Source of the DNA: Adiantum capillus-veneris
Lineage: Eukaryota > Streptophyta > Polypodiopsida > Polypodiales > Pteridaceae
Assembly: GCA_014529385.2 (NCBI GenBank)
Contig: CM043943.1
Coordinates: forward strand, 159,716,747-159,780,746
Direction of reading: 5' to 3'
Length of the DNA stretch: 64,000 bases
The notes under the pieces: model-generated
What the model was told of the DNA's origin: nothing
What the model saw: the letters and a program-made list of their open reading frames with translations, nothing else
Databases searched by the model: none
Part shown: piece by piece, positions 34,062 to 45,358 of the stretch
Numbering within the stretch: the stretch's first letter is position 1
How the letters are laid out: each line of letters opens with the position of its first letter
Program-made: the position numbers and the translations under genes

Positions 34062-35892
34062 CAAAAACCCTAGGTAGGTGACCGAGACTAGTCCTTGAGG
34101 ATAGGGATTCTCTGGCTTGCCAGAGTCTTATTTTACATTTAGAAAGGATCAGAGAGTGGTGGATTCTCTAGGTCTTAGGAGGAGTCCCGAGAGCGTGTGT
34201 CTCGCCTAGATCCTTCGACTTAGGTAGTATTAGTGAGGTTGTGGTGTGAGAGTAGAAGTTGGAGTGGTAGATGTGGTGGGAGAATAGCTTGAGAGTCCGC
34301 GGGAGGCCACGAAGCAACCGAGACACCAAAATCACCATCTCACATGATGAGTAGGAGTAGAGTAAGTAGGACATCATGATTTATGATCTGGAGCACTTCA
34401 TGCATGTTATATTTGTTGTTAGGCTCATCAAAGAGTTGTAAAAGATGGTAAATTGTGTTTGGAAGCTGAAAATGAAGTCCAAAAGTTTCTGTGAGTATTG
34501 CTGAGAGATCTGCAGAGCATAGGGAAGCCCACTGACTGAGAAAAATTAAATTCTAAGAAAGAAGACATCCTATGCGTAGGATGTCTACAGGTGATCTGGC
34601 AAGAATGTAGAGAATGTGAGTTTACCAGAGTGTTTAGAAGGTAGTTTTTACCCTATTTTCATTTGGGAAGTAGAAGATTGACCATATCTTGATAGATTGT
34701 GGCCAAAAGACAGGAATTGCCAGACATCCTACCCAAATTGTGCCAAGGCATAATTTTGAGACTAAAACCATAGGCTGTCTTCATGTGCATGATCTACATG
34801 ATTTATTGAGTGCATGTGAAAGATTTCATCTCAATTGGGTGAGAAAATTGGATTTTAAGCAAACTTTAGCATTTTTGACTGAAAAAGGCTAGAACAGCTA
34901 AGTTTGGGGTCTTTTGACATTCAAACTCAAATCTAAACACACCAGTGTGCTCAGCACATCAAGGAAAGGTTATGGACCAAGTTGGGTTAAATCTTATTGT
35001 AAAAGACATCCTAGATGTAGGATGTTTAACGCATGATTAAAAGCCCAAAACTGATATTTAAGACATACCAAGCTCTCATATAGCCTTAGACAATCCTCCT
35101 AGTCAAGTTTGATCCAATTTGGAGTTGATTTGACTGGTGAATTCATCAGAACGTACATTAGGCTTCTGAAACAGATTTTTGATGAGTTGACCAGCTTATA
35201 GGTGTCCAAACCAAAAAGTAAGAGCAGCTGTGAGCTTAGCACATCAAGGGAAAGCTACATTGAAAATTTTAGCTGAAACAGAGCAAGAAGACATCCTACG
35301 CGTAGGATGTCTACAAGGTCATTTCTTGGACAAAATTAAACTGTGGACATACCAAGAGGTTCTAATTGACTTAAGAGTTGCAAAAATTCTTTCAGAAGTG
35401 AAATTGGACTTTGTTTGACCTTTTGACGGAGCAAAGACAGAATTAAGACTTTACCTCTATACTGACAAACACTTGGGTGGTGTACATTCCAAGATTAGCA
35501 GACCTAAGAAGAAGTGTATAGGGTACAGTATTGGTTGGGATTAACCCCCCAGTTATACCACTCATTACTAAGACCACCTCTAGCGGTTAAATGCTTTGAT
35601 TTGATTGCCGAAATTAAACGCTTGTGTATAGGTAAATTCAGCAGCAAGGCAAGAAGTTGTGCAGAAACTGATCCCTTGCTAGGTGAGTGGTAGATTTGTG
35701 ATAAATTGCATTGCTAAGTTTGATGAATTTAAGATCATGAAGATACATTCCTAGAGACCAAAAAGTGGCAGGTGATCAGGGTAGCTTAGTATCCACACTA
35801 AGGAGAGTGTAACTCAGGCAAGGCTAGATCCATTAGCCCCAATCATTGAGGAAGGTAGTGATACTGACACTTCATCAGATAAGTCCTTCTTC
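34062..35892 (+). other. Tat-A leader with palindrome array
   Basis: The leader is non-coding. GACATCCTA-type palindromes sit at 34564-34585, 35005-35026 and 35290-35311, and a half-site at 34723. Steps from 34723 onward are 282 and 285 bp. The perfect copy at 35290 has arms GACATCCTACG and CGTAGGATGTC. Confidence 0.75.
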
Positions 35893-38354
35893 ATGATGGG
35901 TAGTCAACAGCCAGGAGGTTTCTCCGGGGAAGGACCGATGCTAGGAGGAAGCACCTCCTAAAACCCTTTGAACAAGGCCAAGTTCACTATAATCTTCTTA
36001 GAAAGAACAAACTCTCGGGGAGCCCTAGTTTATTCTGACTATCGGGGACGCAAGTGTATTTGTATAGAGGAACGGCCTTCTCAGAGATTGGAGATAATTC
36101 AAGTCTATGATGATGGAGATAGATTCCAAGATGAAAAGGGGAACCACTTTCTGATTAGTTAGCAACCCTGAGGATTACAACAGGTATGGAGATAATGTGG
36201 CAAAAGGAAAAATGGTCTCAGAAACTCAAGAGCCGCCTCCTAAAATTGATCGACCTGGAGCTCTTTTTATGTATGATAAAAAAAACAACCAGAGTCTTTA
36301 CCTATAATGAGAATATGGGAATTTACAAGCATGAGAGTGAGGGAGTAGTCTCTTATCTTCGATGCAAAGAACCCTACCCAAATGAATTAAGCAATGACAA
36401 GGTTCTTTACTTGTTCTCTTATGAAATTGCTATGGGGAAGGATATCATTTTTGTTGACAGGTACGGGCGAGAATACAAACGAATTCTGCCAGAGGAGGTA
36501 GAGAAGGCAACAGTTCTAGAAACATCAACATATGCCCCCGAAGAAGTACCAAGGTCCACCTATACCCCTAGCAAGTCAACAAATCCATTTTCAGAGGAGT
36601 ATGACGCAACATCACATTCTAACCGACAACAGACGTTCAACTACCAGAACCAACATGCAACCCAACCATCATTGCAGGCATGGCTTCAACAAAGTGTGAC
36701 ATTAGAACAAGACCGAAACAGAGGTGGTTATCCATCCGCACGAGGGCTAAGAGATTTATAAGAACCACCACTCCATTCACAGTATCAAGGTGAGAGTAAG
36801 CCAAAAACTCAAGAGTCGGCAGAGCCCGGAAGACAACCCATAGAACGAGTTCGGAGAGATGAACCACCTCTTGCAAGAACCGTCAGAAATTATGGTTTAG
36901 GAGCACCTCTGGGAGAGGAACCCTTCCACTACCGAAGGCCAGAGGAGGTATATCGAGTAGGACGAGGAGAACCAATGATGAGATTTGTAGACCATCGTAG
37001 AATTAGACCTTCTCAAGTGCAAAAATGGGTAAACAAGAAATACACGGGAAACAGAGATCCTAGGGATCATGTAGCAGCCTTCGTGCGTGTAATTAGAGCT
37101 GAAGAAGTTTTAGATTTCCCTACTCAATTTGCAGGTTTTGTACTTACCCTAGAAGAGGATGCCGCCACGTGGTTTGATTCTGTGGAGTGTAGAGATTTTG
37201 AATCTATGGAGGAGGTTTTTGACGAGTTTATTGAGGAATTCTCACAAAGGGAGATAACTCATAATACAGTCTCACAAATCCATAGATTCAAATAGAAAGA
37301 AGATGAATCTGTGCGAAAGGCAGCCCTACGACTAAAGAGATATGTGAAGTTCTGCTCGGTGGAAGAACTACCAACCCATTCCAGACTTATGCTTATACTT
37401 ATTCAAGGACTGAGAAACGCAGATCTCCAGAAGGACTTACATATGAAGAGGAGCACAACGTTAAATGAGTTAAGTAAGGAAGCTCTTTACCTTGTAGAAA
37501 ATTGTGCGGTCTACAAGGAGGGTGAATTCAAGGATCTTGATGACGATTCATCCTCACAACAAAGTGGAAGCAAGTCCGCTAAGACAGCACGGAAAGGAGA
37601 AGTAGTTGTAAGCCAGGAGCAGCTTGTGGAAGAAGTGCTAAAAAAGATTAATATGTATGCCAAGCCTCAGGTTAAGCAGCCAAAGTGGTGTGCTACTGAA
37701 CAAAAATGGACAAACCATGTGACGGAGGAATGTTATTATAACAAGAGATATGTGAGAGAGTGACCATATTCTCCTCAAGCTCAGGTAGCATCTCCTCAAA
37801 TCCCACCGATGCTTAGGTATCAAGCAGGTAATCTACCAAGACCGGTAGGAGTTGAAAGACCACAACCAGTATTGGGGCAACAACCACCCCTACCAGGAGT
37901 ACAACCGGTCAGCATAAGATACGCACCAACAGTAAACGAACCAGAAGAGAAGGCTTTGGTACTTATGCATGCATATTATGAAGATCCCAATGGATATGCA
38001 GCAAATCCTGTCTATTATCCACTGGAAGAACCTAAGACACAAGAACCTTAAAGTATGATTGGAAGTACAAGACCACCAACAACTGCACAGGCTGCAGGAG
38101 AAGGAAGATACAGCTTGGATGAACGAACACTGTTGTTCATAGCTAACGGAGGCATGGGAGGGAAGAGGCATGCTTACCAACAAAGAGGAGCTCAAGGAGG
38201 ACCTCAACAGCATAAGGGACCCTGCTACAAGTGTGGTGGAGATCATTGGCTAAGGGATTGTCCTCACGATGAAATCATTATAGTCAACGCATATTGCACC
38301 GAGTGTGGAATTACTCACTTGATTCGTGATTGCCCTAAGAACCCGAGCAAATGA
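35893..38354 (+). pseudogene. Tat-A Gag (several stops)
   Basis: This is homologous to Tat-B Gag over its length. The N-terminal part is in one frame (35893-36162, with a TAA before NPLNKAKF) and the rest in another (36186-38354), with stops at 36759, 37293, 37761, 38049 and 38352. Capsid-like sequence includes AATWFDSVECRDFESMEEVF and HNTVSQIHRFK. Two CX2CX3HX4C zinc knuckles close it (CYKCGGDHWLRDC, CTECGITHLIRDC). Against Tat-B, the stop at 37293 replaces Gln, the one at 37761 replaces Arg and the one at 38049 replaces Trp, which points to transitions rather than random indels. Confidence 0.8.
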
Positions 38355-38514
38355 GCGAAAACTACGTTGAACATGCTAGATCCAGTGCCATCCAGTGGGG
38401 GGGTCAGAAAACAAAATAGTAATACCTATTCAGACAGTCACACGGGCATAAGTTCAAAGAAGGACAAACGAACCCATAATTGAAGAGCCAAAGACCGATG
38501 CCCCTAGTGCAGAA

Positions 38515-39126
38515 ATGAAAAATCAAAGAAGCACTCGGAAAGCTAGAAAAGCCCGTATGAAAGACAGGAGAGAACGAGAGCAAACGGCTCTATCCGAGGA
38601 GTTAAAACACACAAAGGATAGATTGGAGCGGTTAGAGGATCTAACTAGTTTAAGTTCACACAGTGCTGCAACCATAGGGCCCAATGAAATAGTGGAACCC
38701 AAAAGTGCAGGATCAGGAGGATCAATACTGGTAGAAAAAGTAAATGAGCAGCTTGACGCACTTTTAAAAGCATACAAAGCCAGACTCAAAAACAACCAAA
38801 GTCAAGAGCAAAGATGGATGACTTATCCATATGTAGAACTAGAAAAACAAAGTTTGGAAATGTGTCAGAAGATGATTAAAATAGCCCAATCCTTAATAGA
38901 AAACCCACTTGGTAAACCTGCAAATTGGCACGAGGTGCCAGCTCCAAACCCTCTCACACCAACTCTAGAGAAACAAGCAGATACGAAGGAGGGACTCACT
39001 ACTACCTCAGAGTCTAGGAGAGAACCTATCATAGTGTCAAATACAATAGATGAAACAATTGATGGATTCCAACCCAAAATATCAGCAGGGATGGGTAAAG
39101 AGTGCAACAGCCTAGATGACCTGTAG
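38515..39126 (+). pseudogene. Tat-A Gag-protease linker (basic/coiled region)
   Basis: This continues the polyprotein after a frame change in a G-run near 38,400. It is rich in Lys, Arg and Glu (ARKARMKDRREREQTALSEEL), followed by KARLKNNQSQEQRWMTYP, which is nearly the same in Tat-B. A TAG at 39124 replaces Trp of Tat-B. No known domain is recognised. A coiled coil is likely. Confidence 0.65.
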
Positions 39127-39299
39127 AGGCAAATCCGGGAAGCAAATGAAGCTAATGGGGTAAACTACCAACTAAATCGCACAAGGAAAGGGAAAAATGA
39201 GATCTTACCTCCCATTGAAGAATTTGAGTCAAGATCACAAATGAGCTTTGATATGCATTCACAAGGTGGGGACCTCGGTCAATTAGTTCGGGGCACAAC

Positions 39300-40408
39300 C
39301 AACCAGACTCGTTCAAAAATCTACTCTCTTACCTAGGGGAGTATGAAGCTAAGTCTGAAGTGAGAGAAATCCCATCTCAAAGACTTTCTTCCAACACAAT
39401 AATGGATTCACAGGGGTTGATTGAGTTATTGTCCACACCTGTGGCATGCACAATCACGTTAGCCGAACTCCTAAGGTTACGACCAAACATGTGGACCGCC
39501 GTAGGAAAATGTTTAGAAAAATTTGGAGTAAAAGACCCTACCTCGAAGCTTCAAGAAGGATCATAGAATTGGACAAGCCTCAAGTGAACACTAGGCCTGT
39601 ACCTTTAAACAAGGTTGGAGAATATTGTGAGGGAGAAGATGGAAATACCACACTACTAGTAGAATTCCAGGGAGTAGTATCCAAGGCTATTCTTGACAGT
39701 GGAGCGGGAGTCGCTATCGCCACCAAAGAAATCTGGAAAAAATGCGGAAAACCGGCTTTGAGAGTAACCAGAATGAAATTACAACTGGCAGATGGGTTCA
39801 TGGAAAAGCCTCTAGGACTTTTAGAAAAGGTAATTGTCACCTCTTGCGGAATCGAGTATGAGCATACATTTGCAATAGTTGATTTTGACAAAAAGAACAA
39901 TTACGAGATCATCTTGGGAAGACCATTCAAGAGACAATTAAAGATGGTATAGGATTGGGGTTATGACCACATATATCTCAAGCGTGGGGAGACTACAACC
40001 AAAATATATCTAAAAGACCATAGTTACAAAGATGTGAACCAGACACTAGTGGAAGAGTTTGATTCAGCTACGTTGGCAGGGTCCAAACTCCCAGCATGGT
40101 TAGGGCAGAAAAAGGAGCTATGGATGTGTGGAGCTTCACATTGTGGAAGCTTGAAAAGAGAGGAATGCATCTTAGAAAGATCTATTGAAGACGAGGATTA
40201 TATTTCGGAACCTTTTTCCGAAGATGCATTAGAACCCATGGAATGGGAACACATATTAGCAACGTTGGATGTCTGTGCCATTACAGATAGCCCAACGACA
40301 AAATTTTGCAATAAGGATGGCTATTATGTGCTACTCTATTACATGGTAAACCTTGTACCAGTAGAAGATGAAAATATAGACTCATTAGAACCAGGAAGAG
40401 TTTTATAA
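39300..40408 (+). pseudogene. Tat-A protease
   Basis: The retropepsin active site AILDSGAGVAIATKEIW is intact (Asp codon at 39695-39697), in contrast to Glu at the same place in Tat-B. The flap-end motif IILGRPFKRQL follows. A frameshift near 39,560 and a TAG at 39950 (Gln in Tat-B) interrupt the frame. An acidic C-terminal region with WLGQKKELWMCGAS precedes the stop at 40406. Confidence 0.8.
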
Positions 40409-40579
40409 ATCCTATGAGCATCTCGAAGTAAGTAACGATGCAGATAACGAGTATTCAAACAGCTTAAGAGAGCGTGGGGAGGCAGCCACAGATATCAAGT
40501 TTTATGATTTTGCAAATCAACACCCTAGATGCTAGGAACGCTATAAAAAAAAAGAGCAGAAAACAAAATTAGACAAAAC

Positions 40580-41361
40580 TTGATGCCTAGGATAAAAGAT
40601 AAAACTCACTATCTAATGCTTGTCAGGGCAGAGGATTGTATAAAAGACCAAATATCAGGGAGATTCTCGAGAATTCAAAGGGAAAAGTCACATGAGGAAA
40701 TAAAACAAGCACGGAAAGCTAAAAAAGAAACAAAATCAAGAAAATCTCAACCATCAAAACAGGAAAAGACAAAAGATCCAGAGTAGACCAAAATGGAGCA
40801 TAAAAAGAAATACCAAGAACTTAAAAGGACGTTACGAGAAGTATGGAATACTGAGGGAAAAAGTGAAGGTAAGGAGGATTCAGAAAAAGGAAACATGAAT
40901 GTACCATCCCACTATCGAAAATTCACCATCTAAGACAGAAAAATCATAATGACACCATCAGTAAGGGAAAGAATAAACCAGAAATCTTACGATGGGCCGG
41001 AAAATGCAAAACAAATTGACCTTGCTGCACTAGGCGAAGAGCCTCAGCCTGTCTATATAGCAACTGATTTAGGTCCTGAGGAAGAAGAATTGCTAACACA
41101 GCTTCTTCAAAAGTATAAAGATATGTTTTCATGGTCTTACAAAGACCTCAAGGGAGTTGATCCATCGATATGCCAACATACAATTCCTTTAAAATCAGAT
41201 GCCAAACCAAGCAAATAGCGTCCTTACACATATAATGACACATTCGCTAAACGAATCAAAGAAGAGATTGACAAGTTGATGGATGCCGAATTCATCTATG
41301 AAATCAAGCATACAGATTGGGTGTCACCCATTGTGGTTGTCCCCAAAAAGAACGGAAAGTT

Positions 41362-41394
<33 letters not shown>

Positions 41395-42859
41395 CCTCAA
41401 AAAGGTGAATGCAGCCACAATAAGGGATAGCTATCCCTTGCCAATCACAGAACATGTGCTTGAGAGGGTAGCAGGAAAACGGGCCTATTCCTTTTTAGAC
41501 GGGTTTTCGGGGTACAACCAATTGGCAATTGCAATAGAGGATCAACACAAAACATCATTTTCCACAGAATGGAGAATATAAGCGTATAGAGTTATGCCTT
41601 TTGGCTTAACCAATGCCCCCGCCACCTTCCAAAGGCTAATGACTCATGCATTCAAAGAATACCTAAGAATATTCTTAGAAATATATATGGATGATCTCCG
41701 TGTCCACTGTCTTATTCGGGAAGAACACATTGACCATTTACAAAATGTATTTGAGAAGTGCAGAACATATCGAATCTGTCTCAACCCGGAAAGTGCACTT
41801 TTATGGTAAGGCAAGGCCGCATCTTAGGAAATATTGTTTCAAGAAATGGCATAACCACTGACCTGGACAAAATTAGAGTCATAGAAGATTTTCCCAGGCC
41901 TACTAATGCCAAACAAGTACAATATTTCATGGAACATTGCGGATATTATCGAAGATTCATATATATGTATGTCGTCATTGCACAACCACTATATCGCATA
42001 TTAGTCAGTTTCGATTGGACTGAGGAGTGTGAAACTTCATTCAAACAGCTTAAGGAAAACCTAGTATCAACACCTGTACTTAAAGCACTAGATTGGGAAA
42101 AGATATTCCATGTTCACATTGATGTCTCTGCATACGCAATTGAGAGTATTCTGGCTCAACCTGGAGACGGAACAATGGATTTTCCAGTATGTTATGCGAG
42201 CCGACAGCTAAATAGTGCAGAAAAGAACTACACCACCACTGAAAGAGAGGGATGAGGAATGATATATGCTGTAAAGAAATTTCGACATTATCTGCTTTTG
42301 CAAACAAATTGTGTTCTTCACAGATCATCAAGCTCTTCTGTATCTAGTAAATAAACCATGTAATACTAGAAGAATTGTACGTTGGTTTATTATATTGCTA
42401 GAGTTTGACTTCACAGTGATAATAAAAAAAGATAAAACTCATCTACGAGCGGATCATCTTTCAAGACTGCAAAAGGAGGAAGCTCCTGAAGGAGTAGATG
42501 ATGACATACCTGACACTTATCTTTTCAATATTGAAATGATACCCAAATGGTCTCAGGAAATTGTTAGCATTCTTTCCTTTGGAGGTAGAATTGATAAAAA
42601 GGAAGAGGGATCCAAAGAACAAACATTTCGACAAAAAAAAAACTTTCAGTTGATTGCGGGACGACTGTACCATCTAGGCTTGGACCAAATTCCACGATTA
42701 TGTATAATTCCAGAGGAATTCGAGTGTTATCTTGAGGAAGCACATATCCAAGATTGTGCATTTCATTGTTCAACAATGAAAAAACACCAAAGATTCAAAT
42801 ACTTAGGAATTTATTGGCCAACTATGTATGCTAACACACACACTACAAGAGGTACTTAA
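40580..42859 (+). pseudogene. Tat-A RT and RNase H, ending in the first zinc finger
   Basis: This is pol in one main frame with stops at 40784, 40931, 41216, 41579 and 42253 and one-base shifts near 41,800 and 42,300. RT has [28 protein letters not shown] and IYMDD. Within RT, KLRV is followed by a (GT)n run (41364-41392) that adds six in-frame Val/Cys codons compared with Tat-B. RNase H has HVHIDVSAYAI, FTDHQALLYLV and LRADHLSRL. The coding sequence is lost after YWPTM, where the CACTA end starts at 42841. Confidence 0.85.
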
Positions 42860-43083
42860 TAGTAGCGACGCTCGTACGGCGATGCTCAAATGTGAAAAAC
42901 CACAGCGTCGCTATACGCATCACTATGAGCGTTGCTATGTTACTTATAGCATAGCGACGCCGTCAGGGCTAAAAAAAATAATCAAGAGCGTCCGAAAACT
43001 CAAATCTCAGATTTGAGTTTTCGGCGCGCGCTCAAGCAAGCAAGGTAACGCGCGCTCTCCCTCTCTCTCTCTCTCTTTCTTCT

Positions 43084-43136
<53 letters not shown>

Positions 43137-43430
43137 AGGAGAGGAAGGAGAGCCAGGTATGCTCCTTCCCTCTCCTCACTCTCATGTTCCCTTCCCGTCT
43201 TTCTCTCTCCCTCTCTCTCATACACACACACATTGTGTTTTTGAGAGAGAGAGAGAGAGAGAGAGAGCACAAGCATAAACAAAAAATGCACACACACATG
43301 CATAAACAAAGAATGCACACACACATTGAGAGAGGAAAAGAGAGAGAGAGCATGCATAAACCAAAAACGCACACACACATGCATAAACAAAGAATGCACA
43401 CACACATTGAGAGAGGAAGAGAGAGATAGA
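42841..43430 (+). mobile_element. CACTA (En/Spm-type) transposon left end
   Basis: CACTACAAGAGG is the standard CACTA terminus, preceded by ACA, which could be one half of a 3-bp target duplication. The first ~130 bp hold repeated subterminal motifs TAGCGACGCT, GCGTCGCTAT, GCGTTGCTAT and TAGCGACGCC in both orientations, typical of transposase binding zones. No right end (TCTTGTAGTG) is found before the LINE. The element is probably split by it. Confidence 0.7.
42992..43024. repeat. Perfect 16-bp foldback
   Basis: CCGAAAACTCAAATCT and its exact reverse complement are separated by a single C. A GCGCGC run follows. It would extrude as a cruciform or a tight hairpin. Confidence 0.9.
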
Positions 43431-43433
43431 TAG
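43055..43433. repeat. (CT)n, (CA)n, (GA)n and an 81-bp tandem duplication
   Basis: (CT)n lies at 43058-43077, (CA)n at 43084-43134 and (GA)n at 43243-43267. A unit beginning GCATAAAC and ending in TTGAGAGAGGAA occurs at 43273 and again at 43354, a period of 81 bp. The repeat-derived ORFs here are not genes. Confidence 0.8.
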
Positions 43434-43470
43434 ATAGATTTTATTATCGTCCTCGGAGGTCAAATATGAC

Positions 43471-44004
43471 CTATGGGACCAATGTTACATGTGATGTAGT
43501 ATGTGTATGGCTGATGAGTGACTCTCGATGCTCCAAAATTGTAGTGATGAGAGTCGCAATGGAGAGCCCACACTTTGGCTGGGAGAGGAAAGTGTGTCGG
43601 TCTAAGTTATGACTGAAAATGTGAGAGAAGCAAGTTCGTATGTGATCAAAAGCTGAGCACTCTAGTAGTGTATGGTACTCAGACTCTCGAACTTGCAGTG
43701 AGCATAATGTGCACAATCGATTTGACTCTTCTCCATTGCCACAGCGCCCTATCTCGCATCGAAGGAAATGGGAGCTAAGCCGAATTGCTGCGATAGTGCG
43801 TATCGCGGACAAGGGAATAGGCTCAAGCATGTAAGTGTGAGTACGGTTTCCTCTCTCAGCGAAGAACATGGTTTTGTAGTTGGGGGCAATATAGGTGGTG
43901 TAATGTATGAAGCGTGACCCACCGGATTTCTCCCAAGCCATAATACATTGGTGTTGTAGAAAAGCTTCATTCACTTGAGAGTCAATTGAAGCATCATGTA
44001 GCAA
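43471..44004 (-). pseudogene. LINE ORF2 C-terminal domain with zinc knuckle
   Basis: This is in the same frame as the RT part, separated from it by a TAA at 44044-44046. A CTLC...EYHTLLEC arrangement (CX2C...HX4C) is the zinc finger found at the end of plant L1 ORF2 proteins. AIRTIAAIRLSSHFLRCEIGR precedes it. Confidence 0.75.
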
Positions 44005-44043
44005 GTGTAATGCATCCCATCTCCCAAACCACTTCTTTATGTC

Positions 44044-45321
44044 TTACATCCATCCCGTGCTCAAGATCTTGCTTTTATGCGTCTTTTGAACTTTTTTGCT
44101 TGCTTCCCATGCAATTGTAGGAAGTCGATGTGAGGGGTTTTGACGCATCTTTATCATGTACTCCACAACCCTTTCCATGCCCATAACCTCAATTGGAAGA
44201 GATCCCGACTCAAGAAGTAGGAGCATATATGGTGTTTGTGTCTTAACTTGGAGAAAGTTTGTAAGAAAACGCTTTTGGACATTCTCAAACTCTTTCCAAG
44301 TAGACTGTGAGATGCTCCCACTCCACACTTCAACTCCATAAAGAAGAACCGGTGTCACCAATGCATCAAAAAGATACTTCTTGAGAACCCAACACTTGAT
44401 GTTTCCCACATTACACATGTTCTCAAATGCATAATATGCTCTCTTTCCCGCTTCCAAACGACGCATAGCACATTCATGCCACTTGTGATTGGATGGAACC
44501 TCAAGGCCAAGGTACTTAAATCTCTCAACAACTTCAAGTGTCTCGTTGTTGTACACAATACATGGCTTCTCCTTATGGTTGCTTTTCACAAGCATAACCT
44601 TTGTTTTGGATTCATTTACAATCAGCCCACTATGCAAGCAAAAGTTCTCAAGGACAACCATAAGTTTTTGTGCATCTTCTAAAGTGTGTGCTAGAAGCAC
44701 TACATCATCCACATACAACAAAACCATGATTACCGCATTGCAAATAGTGACCTCTTCAATGCCTTCTTCTTGCATAAAGTCAAGTACCATTTGTTCCAAT
44801 TGATCGATGCATAGACCAAAGAGAGTTGGTGACAATGGACATCCTTGTTTAACCCCAATAGTGCTTACAAAAATTTCTGAAATTTCTCTTCCCATGCGCA
44901 ATTGACAAATCACCTTCTCATAGATTCGAGAAACCGCAAGCATAAACTCACTTGGCACTTGGAGTTCTTCCATCCTTCTCCACAAATTGTTACGTGGAAT
45001 CATATCAAAGGCTTTCTTAAAGTCCACAAAACAACAATACAATCGCTTGCCTTTCAACCGACTTTCCTCCATGAGAACACGAAGAGTGACAAGATGATCA
45101 ATGGTGCTATGGCATTGACGAAAACCCGCTTGTCCCTTTGCACGCTTGTCATTATCTTCAGCCCAATCACTCAATTTCATCTCCATTATGCACCCAAACA
45201 ACTTTTCCATAAGAGACCCAATCATTATAGTCCGGTAGTTGCTTACATTCTTTACATCCCCTCCTTTATGCAAAGGCTTAACCCAATTAGTACTCCAATC
45301 TCCAAAATCTTCCACATGCAT
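44044..45321 (-). CDS. LINE ORF2 reverse transcriptase
   Basis: This 425-codon open stretch has the L1 RT blocks: WVKPLHKGGDVKNVSNYRTI, GFRQCHSTIDHLVTLRVLME, YCCFVDFKKAFDMIPR, GVKQGCPLSPTLFGLCID and the catalytic LLYVDDVVLLAH. RT copies the LINE RNA at a nicked target. The frame starts abruptly. Compared with the usual distance from endonuclease to RT, over 100 residues seem to be missing near 45,340. The open length suggests recent activity of the source element. Confidence 0.9.
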   Translation of the reverse strand: MHVEDFGDWSTNWVKPLHKGGDVKNVSNYRTIMIGSLMEKLFGCIMEMKLSDWAEDNDKRAKGQAGFRQCHSTIDHLVTLRVLMEESRLKGKRLYCCFVDFKKAFDMIPRNNLWRRMEELQVPSEFMLAVSRIYEKVICQLRMGREISEIFVSTIGVKQGCPLSPTLFGLCIDQLEQMVLDFMQEEGIEEVTICNAVIMVLLYVDDVVLLAHTLEDAQKLMVVLENFCLHSGLIVNESKTKVMLVKSNHKEKPCIVYNNETLEVVERFKYLGLEVPSNHKWHECAMRRLEAGKRAYYAFENMCNVGNIKCWVLKKYLFDALVTPVLLYGVEVWSGSISQSTWKEFENVQKRFLTNFLQVKTQTPYMLLLLESGSLPIEVMGMERVVEYMIKMRQNPSHRLPTIAWEASKKVQKTHKSKILSTGWM

Positions 45322-45358
45322 GTGCCTTTTCTTGGACTTGAAATTCTTGTTGCTTTAC

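Larger units (their letters stand above)
33108..42840 (+). mobile_element. Tat-like Ty3 retrotransposon Tat-A, 3' end missing
   Basis: An LTR (33108-34042), a TGGCGCCG-type primer site, a 1.8 kb leader, gag with two zinc knuckles, a protease, RT and RNase H are present in order. The element is related throughout to Tat-B on the minus strand. It stops in the first integrase zinc finger at 42840, where a CACTA end begins. At least nine in-frame stops and several frameshifts make it inactive. Assignment to the Tat/Athila side of Ty3 rests on the primer site and gene style. Confidence 0.88.

Noticed and set aside
43000-43429. Cys-rich or His-rich ORFs over the CA and GA repeats
   Set aside because: They are translated minisatellite (81-bp unit) and dinucleotide repeats.
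43659-43670. CTCTAGTAGTG as the right end of the CACTA element
   Set aside because: It has one mismatch to the expected end and lies inside the coding sequence of the LINE zinc-finger domain, so it is most likely chance.
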